From the NCBI GenBank assembly GCA_963971405.1, contig OZ020490.1:14905464-14969463 (forward strand): 64,000 bases of DNA. Reading direction: 5' to 3'. The notes under the pieces are model-generated. The model was given only the letters and a program-made list of their open reading frames with translations, did no database searches and was not told where the DNA came from. A program made the translations under genes and the position numbers. The stretch is from Psococerastis gibbosa (taxonomy: Eukaryota > Arthropoda > Insecta > Psocodea > Psocidae). Each line of letters opens with the position of its first letter. Within the stretch, counting starts at the first letter, position 1. Positions 56,601 to 64,000 of this stretch are shown one piece after another.

Positions 56601-58494
56601 TCTGCCCTTCACATTCCATTCCATTATATTACATATATTATATACATTATATTATTAGGTCGGTGACGGAACTAGGCTGTCTGGTGCTGCCGTTCGCGGA
56701 ACCTTTCAGCACTATTGGACGGTCGCTTCCAGGTGTACTATAAATGTGGGTAGGAACTGAAACTGAAGTAACTTGTAACTTAATGTTGCAGAAGTCTCCC
56801 AATAACAATGGGTCAGAGTGTTTGGGGGCTGGGCCAGTTGTGGTACATTGCAGCGCTGGCATTGGCCGTACAGGTAATTATACGGCAGCTTATTCTTCAC
56901 TTAACTTTTAAAATAAGTCAAACTGGAACAAGGTACTCGAGTTAAGTAAGACCTAACAGTGCTGTGAAAAATTTGGAAGCATCATTAAACTGCACTTTGT
57001 CTACTACTCGGCGCTTTTTTTGGGTGAAACCCCCCAAAATTGAGTTAGCCCCAAAAAAAAAAAATTGTACCCGAGGTATGATTTTTTGAACCTATATGCC
57101 CGATTTCATCAAAATTCACCGGGTAGTTTGCCCCCAAATCGACGATCTTACAGACATTTCGCAAAACCACGTTTTTTGGGTTTCTGTGACCTCAAAACGT
57201 GTAAATCCATTGAAATCCCGAAATCGAAAATTTCCACTATCATAGAGCTTTCCTTATACTACATATAAATAGGAAATCAACAAAGAATCTAGTTATCAGA
57301 GTGTAGCTGGAATTTCATAATATCAGGCACAAAATTTCTAATTGACGGTCAGTTTAGTGTTAACAAATAATTACCCTATAGGCCTATGGAATTATGTAGC
57401 TCGCAGACCTATTCAGTCAGTTCAGAGATATTGTAGAAGATGAAGTCAAACCCGGACATGGCGGACAAATTGATGTAGTGCTAATGCAATACCCCGTAAA
57501 GGTACAGATCGTGGGCTCGAGTCCCGCATTGCCCGGTTTTTTCTTGAACCCCTTTTTTTGGACCTATTGTCTTATGGAGGTTGCCTCTTCAACCCAAGTC
57601 AATTTAATGCCAAAAATGTATTATTATTATTATTATTTTAGGTTGTTTCATCGCAATCTCACTGGGCATCTGTCAGCTGCTGTCGGAGAACAAAGTCGAC
57701 TTATTAGGCGTAGTGTGTCAGATGCGCTACGACAGGTACGTAGGTCCCACATCAGGACATTACACTATTATTATAGTTTTAGTTCTCTGACGTAGGTGTT
57801 AACGTAGACGTACACCATTTAACAGCTCGAACAAGTACCCTGGAGTACATAAGATACTCATGTTTTCGCATAGAATTTATAAATAATTGGAACTCTTCCC
57901 AAGTCCAATTAAGTGATCTCTCAGAGCGAGCTACTCCGAGTAGAATTTTAACACGTCTTATTTTTTATTTAATTAACTGAGCAAATTATTGAACATTTGG
58001 TTCATTTAAGTCGTATAAAACTATTGTACTTCATGCATAATATAATAGGGGATTATTAATTTTTGGGAATTTTTGGTACAGTAGCTTTTTCAAAAAAAAA
58101 AAAAAAAAAATTGAGGAGTAAAATTTCACGTAAAATAGGTACCATGATAAAACTACAAAACCAAAAATTAATAATAGCCTAATATTATATGATGCATGAA
58201 TTAGTCTTCTACAGCTTAAATGAGCCAAATCTTTAATACCAAGCTTATTTAATCACAGTAAATTAAAAATAAGAAGGATTAAATTCCGGGCTGTCGACTT
58301 CCTACGGGACCTACTCTCTTAATGGTATTTTGGGAGGCCTAGAATGATGGCTGATAACTACCAATCACTTATTTTTTTACAGGGGAGGCATGATTCAAAC
58401 CGCTGAACAGTACGAGTTCGTGCACACTGCCCTCGCATTATTTGAAAAATCGTTACCCGACGAGAAAAAATTCGAGTTGTCATCCCAGGAGTGA
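44622..58494 (+). CDS. PTPRR: Receptor-type, MAPK-directed tyrosine phosphatase (PTPRR/PTPN5 type), 13 coding exons
   Basis: The family dephosphorylates ERK and p38 through a kinase-interaction motif. Exons: 44622-44718, 49832-50002, 50815-51056, 51603-51795, 52613-52853, 53448-53633, 54330-54435, 54880-55011, 55543-55671, 56172-56306, 56792-56873, 57642-57735, 58383-58494. All are GT-AG with matching phases; 1920 bp gives 639 residues (human PTPRR 657). Residues 1-32 (MAANKVKRRHQHGHFSLVFM...) look like a signal peptide. Exon 3 ends in a membrane helix, LPIFIVLFAVVCVLAVTFV (about 152-175). The kinase-interaction motif is GLLERRGSNVSLTIDL (282-297), with a predicted PKA site at Ser289, then AEEYLLSAG. 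The phosphatase domain has KNRYRSILPN, EPYINANYIRGY, WPD (Asp517), HCSAGIGRTG (Cys564, Arg570) and DRGGMIQTAEQY, so it should be active. Exon 1 is placed by signal-peptide character and phase only. A MITE forms part of the exon 6 donor. Confidence 0.92.
44719..45779. other. PTPRR intron 1 proximal part, nothing recognised
   Basis: I see no repeat edge or second exon. A 98-codon open frame at 45332-45628 is hydrophobic and low in information, with no motif. Confidence 0.35.
45780..46230 (-). repeat. SINE-like repeat, long form, reverse orientation
   Basis: It is the reverse of the 5890-6280 repeat, including GGACCTCCTGATTATAGTGG and TTAACTTGAGGCACCCTAAG. Both the short SINE module and the extra module are present. 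Confidence 0.6.
46231..47560. other. PTPRR intron 1, nothing recognised
   Basis: No exon or repeat boundary that I can support. It is AT-rich around 46800-47200. Confidence 0.35.
47565..47730. repeat. Dispersed repeat Q
   Basis: TACTTGTGCGAGTCTC, then GTCGTAACTCAACACGGGTA and GGATACATTCATT-type sequence, recur at 53895-54020. A fragment of the complement is at 29465-29510. The family is unknown. Confidence 0.45.
47731..48852. other. PTPRR intron 1, nothing recognised
   Basis: There are short AT and TTC runs (near 47850 and 47970) but no exon or repeat boundary. Confidence 0.35.
48861..49393. mobile_element. hAT-like non-autonomous element, CAGGGGCGCCCA ends
   Basis: A perfect 8-bp duplication CATACACA lies at 48853-48860 and 49394-49401. 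Terminal inverted repeats CAGGGGCGCCCA are followed by G runs at both ends (48878-48890; complement of 49352-49367). Internal pieces repeat TTTCCTTGGGAGACCCCCGC-like sequence in tandem. No coding frame. Confidence 0.85.
49409..49786. mobile_element. Palindromic TTAA MITE, copy 4
   Basis: TTAAGAGTGTACAGCCCGTA begins 8 bp after the hAT duplication. The right end is shortened (TTTCCTACTCTTAA). It stops 45 bp before PTPRR exon 2. Confidence 0.75.
50061..50165. repeat. CTGCAGCC-family MITE end with tandem triplication
   Basis: After GCGATTTGCGATTAA the unit CATAATACCGGGGTTTA is repeated three times in tandem, the last diverged. The matching right end is not adjacent. Confidence 0.45.
51240..51500 (-). 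repeat. Dispersed repeat R, reverse copy in PTPRR intron 3
   Basis: Complement of the 16880-17110 repeat: CCATTGACGTAATAAACC, GGTATACGTTCTTGATGATA and TGTTACCATATGCATTTTTG on the minus strand, ending with AGGACTTTTTATGGGCC. Confidence 0.5.
52075..52456. mobile_element. CTGCAGCC-family MITE copy in PTPRR intron 4
   Basis: The right end AACCCCGGTATTATAATCGC, CATGATTAGGCTGCAG matches the family. Inner inverted pair ATACCATGTCACGT / ACGTGACATGG is visible. The left end is eroded. Confidence 0.45.
52893..52931. repeat. (TCCAAA)n microsatellite
   Basis: Six consecutive ATCCAA-type hexamers, about 35 bp after the PTPRR exon 5 donor. Confidence 0.8.
53010..53260 (-). pseudogene. LINE C-terminal fragment in PTPRR intron 5
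   Basis: The minus-strand frame contains GRHCNESKETMQHVVELW and DQVDLIDLPVKDMVVFANKV, resembling the C-x-C...QTxxHIV tail of LINE polymerases. It is partial and decayed. Confidence 0.45.
53635..53839. mobile_element. TA-type MITE abutting the PTPRR exon 6 splice donor
   Basis: Ends TATAGTCCACGCAAAATGAG and CTCATTTTGCGTGGACTATA are inverted repeats extending about 85 bp inward. TA at both edges fits a Tc1/mariner-type duplication. The left TA supplies the T of the donor GT, and the element supplies the following bases (G|TATAG). Confidence 0.75.
55160..55520 (+). pseudogene. 5'-truncated LINE with poly-A tail, next to PTPRR exon 9
   Basis: The frame GDLINIGVRESRACRFCNEG, AEDILLHCDAIARRR is the zinc-knuckle tail of an R1/Jockey-like polymerase. 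It is followed by a short 3' region and AATAAAAAAAAA at 55510-55521. The tail ends about 21 bp before exon 9. Confidence 0.65.
57003..57272 (+). repeat. Element C, copy without the CAGA tract
   Basis: AAATTGAGTTAGCCCCAAAA, CCGATTTCATCAAAATTCAC, then GACCTCAAAACGTGTAAATC match 41945-42605. The microsatellite is reduced to a single CAGACA. It lies in PTPRR intron 11. Confidence 0.6.
57908..58322. mobile_element. Palindromic TTAA MITE, degraded copy 5
   Basis: The right half is recognisable (ATGATGCATGAATTAGTCTT ... CTACGGGACCTACTCTCTTAA). The left terminal repeat is eroded, so its edge is approximate. It ends 60 bp before the last PTPRR exon. Confidence 0.5.
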
Positions 58495-59047
58495 AATGCT
58501 CCGGCTTTCCTCCTGTCCTTTGTACCTGTTCCAGTTTTAATGTGGTAGGTAAAAAAAAAGTAAAAGTAAATTATATTAAACCAGTAAGACTACAAATTGT
58601 CAAAAAAACACATTCCACACCACATATATGTATAAGCAATACATGTGCACGTGGGGGAACCAGGCCTTTGGATCACATCACAATAAGTTCTTTTACATAC
58701 TTACTTATATAGTAATTTAGTACTTATATTAATTTTTTATTTAGGTATACCGATTTATTCATTTAATAGTGATTTAAGAAATGTTATTTCCGAATTATTG
58801 AGCCAGTTCTTTGTTGATGGTAAAAAATCTTTTTTTCTTAGTAAATCTGTAATATGAGTGGGGAGAGCATTTATAATTTTCGTTGACAAGAATACAGGCG
58901 AGAAAGTCGTGCGGCTTCTGGTGATAGGTAGGCCTAATTAATCTATTAATTAATTATTATTCTATGACTGACCCACTCAAGTAAGTCCTTAGTATATACA
59001 ATTATTTTTATTAGTTAGCATCATTGTTTATTTGTAAGGCTTACCAC
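58495..59047. other. PTPRR 3' flank
   Basis: It must hold the 3' UTR, but I find no clear AATAAA close to the stop codon. No other feature. Confidence 0.4.
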
Positions 59048-59055
59048 TACTCTAC

Positions 59056-60081
59056 CAATGGCGGATCTACAGGGGGGTCAGGGGGTTATGACCCCTTGTA
59101 GCGGGTAGTTGTTAAAAACGGCTCTTAGGCAACCCCCGCTCTGCGGGTAGCTCATCGGTAGGCAGGGCGTAGATTCTAGTGAATCAACCTAAGGCCTAAT
59201 AAAATAAAATGTGGTACGGGTCATAATAAATATATTAATTAACCTATCTAACATTTCAAAATACAAATTATACCGGGTGTTAGTAAGTTACAATATTAAA
59301 AATCTTAAAAGTCTAAAATCATTAAAGTTGATTTTTGTGAATTATTTATTGATGATTCTTCAAAATTAATATAAGTAAAATAAAGGAGTGAATACACCCA
59401 CCGGAGTAATCCATCGGCTCTACTTCTTGTTCCTCCCAATATCGAGGACACTGGAAATGTCCATCTTTGGTAACCCCGGTTACTTAATTTCTATCCTTCC
59501 CTGGCACGATGGTCATATAAAATAAAGCTGCTGGAACTTGGAAGTGGGTGGATTTGGTGGGAAGGAAAAAGGGGGCCCTCCCCCTGCGCACACGGACTTA
59601 GCGTTGCCTCTGAGGAACAAAATATGAATGGTTAGGTTTAACGAGGAAGGTTTACTTACATAAAATGAAGTGCTACTTGGTCAATATTATATGTTTTGGA
59701 ATGCTGCTTAAACTTAGGATAAAATAACTGTAACTTTTAATATGAAAAGGCTGAATTTACTGAAATAATTGAAAATAATTACGAACCATTCTTCTGTGGT
59801 TGATGGCTGAATAATAAATGGCAAAATGGCGTCTCGTGAAAAGGGAAATTTTATGTCCATTGGCGCGAAGGGAGAACGTGTCGGAAGACGGAAGGCGGGA
59901 AATAGTTGGGATATAGTTCCAAGGCACTAGGGGTTAAATGAAAACGAAAAGAAGAATATCGTCGCACCAAGGCTTGGTGCGGCGTAGAAATAACGGGGAA
60001 AACCCGTTACACCCTCCCCCCTAATCCCTACGTACAACTTGTGCCCCCCCCCCCCTAAATTTTCCGCTGGATCCGCTCTTC
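59056..60081. mobile_element. Probable hAT-like element of about 1 kb
   Basis: TACTCTAC occurs at 59048-59055 and 60082-60089. The ends CAATGGCGGATCTAC and the complement of GGATCCGCTCTTCT share GCGGATC and, like the others, run into G/C-rich tracts (59078-59086, 60045-60055). Both ends are more diverged than in the other hAT-like copies. No coding frame. Confidence 0.55.
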
Positions 60082-60590
60082 TACTCTACATATCCTGACA
60101 TGATACAGATACATGTTACAGGTGTGGTAACAACTCTTTCTTTTTGTTTCAGGAAGAGCGGCTTGCATCGGCAGCTCTCCAACGACAATATTACTTGTTC
60201 CATTCTTGTTTTATTTATTTTCATTATTATACGGTGCTGTATTTAAATCGTAGATTTTAAAGTTTTGTGTGCATCCGTTCAGGGGCAATTTTAAGATCCT
60301 ATAGGGTTTAGCAGTGAGAGCATTCAATGGATATCAGACTATCGGAGTCTTCTTTCTCCATGAAGTAAAGAATATAAAATCTTATACTGGTACAAGAAAA
60401 ATGTGGCTGTATCTCGAAGCCCGAAGGAAGTATTGTATTGATACATTGATAGTTTACCAGGTTAACAAGTTATTACGGTGAATATCGTAATATTAATGGA
60501 ATGAGTAATGGAAGTGGGCTCTATTCATGGACAGATGCAAATACACTCTATATTGGTTGAGAGGTACGCCAGTATTGTGGAAGAGTATAA

Positions 60591-60985
60591 GGCGGGGATT
60601 CCACCGACCTGCAAGTGAAAAATACAAATACGTTGACGTGGTAGCAGACATTTGAAGACTTAGGTGGGGCTTCCACCGACCTCGCATTGCAGAATGCAAA
60701 TGACATTGACGGAATTTTTTTTTACTCTAGGCCTATGCCATAGTTAAAATTGATCAACGATCATAGAGTAAAATCACAAACAAACTCACATTAAAAAATG
60801 GCGTCATGGGATATGTTAAGTATAAACATTTTAATAGATTTCTATAAAAAGTAAAATACAAATTTCCGTCAATGTCATTTGCATTCTGCAATGCGAGGTC
60901 GCTGGAATCCCCGCCTAAGTCTTGAATGTCGCTACCACGTCACCGTATTTGTATTTTGCACTTGCAGGTCGGTGGAATCCCCGCC
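60591..60985. mobile_element. Double-layered MITE, GGCGGGGATTCCACC outer shell
   Basis: Outer GGCGGGGATTCCACCGACCT / AGGTCGGTGGAATCCCCGCC and inner TTAGGTGGGGCTTCCACCGA / TCGCTGGAATCCCCGCCTAA surround the shared core (60735-60815). TAA lies at both edges. Confidence 0.75.
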
Positions 60986-60995
60986 TAAAGGCTTA

Positions 60996-61184
60996 GGCGG
61001 CTATTCCACTGGTCAAATTTCCCGTGAAATGTGATTAAAAAGTCTGCTACCATTATAACTTAATTTAAAGAGACTATTATTTAGATACTTAACTTATCTA
61101 GTATAAATTAAGGTATAATATTATTATGGTAGCAGACTTTTTAAATCACATTTGGCGGGAAATTTGACCAGTGGAATAGCCGCC
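60996..61184. mobile_element. MITE with GGCGGCTATTCCACTGGTCA ends
   Basis: The complement TGACCAGTGGAATAGCCGCC closes the element; TTA flanks both ends. Inner arms (AAAAGTCTGCTACCAT / ATGGTAGCAGACTTTTT) also pair. Only 10 bp separate it from the 60591-60985 element. Confidence 0.75.
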
Positions 61185-61333
61185 TTAGAGGTACCGAGCC
61201 GAAAATTTCTTTGAATTAGAGCCCCAACCCCGCTCTAGGAAATGATGGCAACCGACCCGGTTTCAAATACCAAGTTTGGTTTCAAATACCAACGTCACCT
61301 CTCGAAATGGAAGGGAAGGGGTCTACCTAAATC

Positions 61334-62105
61334 TAAATTAACTTTGTATAGTTTTACGAATAAAATTAAATTAAAAATTCACAACCGGTTTCGGCTCACG
61401 CCATCGTCAAGTGCGATTGAAAACAGATAAAACAAAAGGTATGCAAGCTAAAACAAAATGAAACTCATTGTCAGGATAACACACAGAATCGCATAAAGTA
61501 AACAATTTAAATTGAACAATTAAACATTAACCGATGGAAGCGCCAACAAGGGGGAACTACTTAAAAAGGTTATGTCATTAAGTAACGATTTGTTTTTAAC
61601 CATAGCTTCCCTAATCTCAATTGTTTCTAAATTATCAAGAAGTTTCCCCTTGTTGGCTACATGTAAGATCTTAAAATTATCGAAATCACAGGCATGGTTG
61701 TGGGTGTTTATGTGTTAGGCAAAGGCGGACTGAGTGTCGGGTTTTCCTACCCCCGTCTATGCTCCGCTATTCATTCTTTAAACCCTCTCCCAGTTTGTCC
61801 AATATATAAGCAACCACAATCATTACAGTCTAGTTGATAAACCCCTGATTTCCTCCCTTTCTCCAATTTAGGTTTACAATTAATCAGTTGCTTACCCAAC
61901 GAGTCCACAGAATAAAATGACACATTCTTATCGACCCTATCTCCAATCCAAGAGGCCAACTCCAAACTAATCCTACCCAGATATGGTAACTTAACGTACC
62001 CTTTATCTGGTTCACAAATCTGGCTCGCTCCATAGACTAAAGACTGAAGCCTATTGTATGTGTTTAAGTAGTCTATTATACGTTTTGAGTTGGAGAGGGT
62101 AAAAG
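61334..62105 (-). mobile_element. Penelope-like element, copy B, 3' part with GIY-YIG fragment
   Basis: The minus-strand frame reads LELASWIGDRVDKNVSFYSV, LGKQLINCKPKLEKGRK, then SGVYQLDCNDCGCLYIGQTG and RGFKE. GVYQL...LYIGQTGRG is the GIY-YIG endonuclease start. The terminal segment (61334-61550) follows and carries the hammerhead-like motif. The frame breaks soon after GRGFKE, and the reverse transcriptase is absent. Confidence 0.8.
61384..61416 (-). ncRNA. Hammerhead-like motif in Penelope terminal segment (copy B)
   Basis: Same TTGACGA, GGC-GTGA-GCC, GAAA, ACCGGT order as at 31235-31271, on the minus strand in sense with the element. U replaces the first core C in both copies. Confidence 0.45.
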
Positions 62106-62162
62106 CCTCCAGGCACCAAAAACCTCACCAGTGTATGCAAGTTGCCATAGCATGATTATGTG

Positions 62163-62207
62163 TTAGTTGTCAGTGCTTAGAGGTTCACGTTTTGGGGTCT
62201 CAGGAAC

Positions 62208-62254
<47 letters not shown>

Positions 62255-62540
62255 GCGTCAATTTCCGGGCCAACTACTCGGTCGATTTTGATGAAATTCG
62301 GCATGTAGGTTCACAAAAATCACACCTCGGGACCATTTTTTTATTTTGGGCTAACTCAATTTGGCGGGGGGGGGGGGGGGGGGGGTTATTTTCAAAAAAC
62401 TCATAAAAAACGTCTAAAAAAATTATTTCTCTAAAAAAGCACCAACGATTTCATTTAAATCCACATATATTGTAGTCGTTATTATATAATGTTGACAAAA
62501 TGCGGGGGGTCGCTTGTCCCTTGATAGTTTGCTTCTGGTT
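62163..62540 (-). repeat. Element C, reverse copy with (CTGT)n tract
   Basis: A pure CTGT run at 62207-62254 replaces the mixed tract of 42411-42485 at the same position. It is followed by CGATTTTGATGAAATTCGGC, GGGCTAACTCAATTTGG and a G run at 62367-62385. Confidence 0.65.
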
Positions 62541-62987
62541 TAAAATGAATGAAAAAAAATGTTGTGTAGGCTAGCAATAATTTAAGATTTTTGTAAGTAA
62601 ATTTATGTTAACTATAAGACTTATGATGAAGATTATATTCAACTAGCAATCAAGACGTCGGGGTTTGTAGTCTTTATCGTACTTTCTTATACTTGATTAA
62701 TTATTTTACTGCTTGACTTTATTTCTTATTTTTTCATTGATATTTTCCTTCATTTCTGGTCAGTTGTTGCTTGAGTTTAGATAGAGTCCTTGCGTTATTC
62801 ATAAAATTCAATTGGGCTCATAAGGCTTGAATAAGGGTGCGGTAACAATAGTAGAAATGATGCATGTCGGAAACACTAAGTTATAGAAAATAACAAATAA
62901 TAATTAAATACCTTTGACGTAGCCGTGATGGCCTACGTGCAGAAAGATGGCTGCGTAATGTCCTACCACCATGCTCTAAGTGCTCAC

Positions 62988-63210
62988 GGACGATTCGGCA
63001 CGAACAAGTCACAGACAATGTTTTGTCATTGTAGCAAATGGGTAGCTGGATAACCACCTAAGTAACTGGAGGAAAAACTGTGCACCGACCGGTGTGCGGT
63101 CGGCTACACGCCTCACTCAGAAATCTTCTGAAGTTATCTCAGTGGTTTTCCTCCCATTTGCTACAATTACAAAAATAATTGGTAACTCCTGTGTGCCGAA
63201 TCGTACGGGC
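62988..63210. repeat. Long imperfect hairpin
   Basis: ACGATTCGGCAC, then TTGTAGCAAATGGG, pair in order with CCCATTTGCTACAA and GTGCCGAATCGT. The loop holds a second hairpin CGACCGGTGTGCGGTCG. It could be an unrecognised MITE or a structured RNA gene. Confidence 0.4.
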
Positions 63211-64000
63211 CATAGACTAGATCAAGGTATAACAGCAGTTCATGTACGTTCGCCGTCGTCTACGATGAGGTAAACACAGGTTTTGCAAGGAGCGGCGGCG
63301 AGGGTCCATCATCTGCTAGTGCTGGTGAGGGGTTCCGTGAGGCGATGACAACGTTTTTCCACCGCATACTGACGAGGCGCGACGCTGGAGGTGAAAACTG
63401 GTGGTCCATCTCTAGCTATGCAGAAAAAAAAAGAAAAAAATTATTAGAATCTCCTTTATTTCCACCTGAAGACACTCGCAATAAACAGAGATGACGCTCT
63501 CAACAGAGAATATTAGACCCCCCCCCCCCCTCAAGAAATATTGATCGTAGAGTCACCAATAAGCCGTGACAAGTCAGAACTAAGACGAAACGTTTAATTT
63601 ACTATTGACTATCAACAGGTCTTGGCACTGAAAAGGCTTCTCTCCTGTACTACTTAACCATGAATATCTCTGTAGGCGGCCATTCACTTCATCTATAATG
63701 GCACTGAAAAGGTTTCTCTTATATTATTTTCCCCTTAATGTCTCTGTAAGCGACTGCTATTATTCTTAATATTATTATATTGAACTAATTTGAATATTCA
63801 ACACATCTCCTGGCATCACGGAAAAGGCCAATTTGGCTCTGAAAATAAACGACTACTGTTATTCTGAGCTGTTCAAATCGTCAGCAGACATGGAAGTACT
63901 ATAACCTCTTTTACCAATGTTCTCTATGGCTTCACAACTGATATTGATCAGACAAATTTATTGCAAGTAAAGATTCTACCAGAGGCGGACCCAGCGACCG
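63211..64000. other. Right edge of window, nothing coding recognised
   Basis: There is a C run at 63521-63530. The final bases AGAGGCGGACCCAGCG resemble the start of a hAT-like end (compare AGAAGAGCGGATCCAGCG at 60081-60063 in complement), cut by the window edge. Confidence 0.35.

Noticed and set aside
62930..63440. Possible host exon at the right end
   Set aside because: Somewhat higher GC, but no open frame of useful length or conserved motif; the hairpin structure explains part of it.

Overview
This is animal nuclear DNA. It is AT-rich, with spliced genes (GT-AG introns), long introns and dense transposon debris. Protein similarity places it among the metazoans. Compact mobile-element content and intron sizes suggest an invertebrate, perhaps an arthropod, but I cannot fix the taxon from the sequence. 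There are four host protein genes and one tRNA gene; nearly everything else is repeat-derived.

Layout. (1) A sphingolipid delta-4 desaturase gene (DEGS1) lies on the minus strand at 3292-19195 with six coding exons, and reassembles to 321 residues. Its introns hold MITEs, SINEs, LINE tails and a 3.4-kb RTE-type LINE. (2) A 451-bp gap at 19196-19646 separates it head-to-head from FIBP on the plus strand (19647-28226, seven exons, 355 residues), so the gap probably carries both promoters. A tRNA-Cys(GCA) gene sits in FIBP intron 6. (3) CCDC51/MITOK, a mitochondrial potassium channel gene, follows on the minus strand (28831-30572, two exons, 307 residues), tail-to-tail with FIBP. (4) From 30.6 to 44.6 kb I find no host exon; there are Penelope-like, SINE, hAT-like and microsatellite-bearing elements and many poly-G/poly-C runs. 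(5) A receptor-type, MAP-kinase-directed tyrosine phosphatase of the PTPRR/PTPN5 type lies on the plus strand (44622-58494, 13 exons, 639 residues). It is apparently complete, from signal peptide through transmembrane helix and kinase-interaction motif to the phosphatase domain. (6) From 58.5 to 64 kb there are only repeats.

The host genes are housekeeping or signalling genes with no evident shared pathway, and their adjacency need not be functional. DEGS1 makes ceramide in the ER, FIBP is an FGF1-binding cytosolic protein, MITOK is an inner-membrane channel, and PTPRR dampens ERK/p38 signalling.

I did not find a convincing new gene system. The most unusual content is in the repeats. One transposon core is packaged inside several different terminal-repeat shells, some of them double-layered. 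A small MITE abuts and helps form a PTPRR 5' splice site. Penelope-like copies carry hammerhead-like motifs. A SINE is inserted inside another SINE with a perfect 11-bp duplication. Several poly-G-rich hAT-like elements are bounded by 8-bp duplications. All splice sites and reading frames were worked out by hand, without alignments or transcripts.
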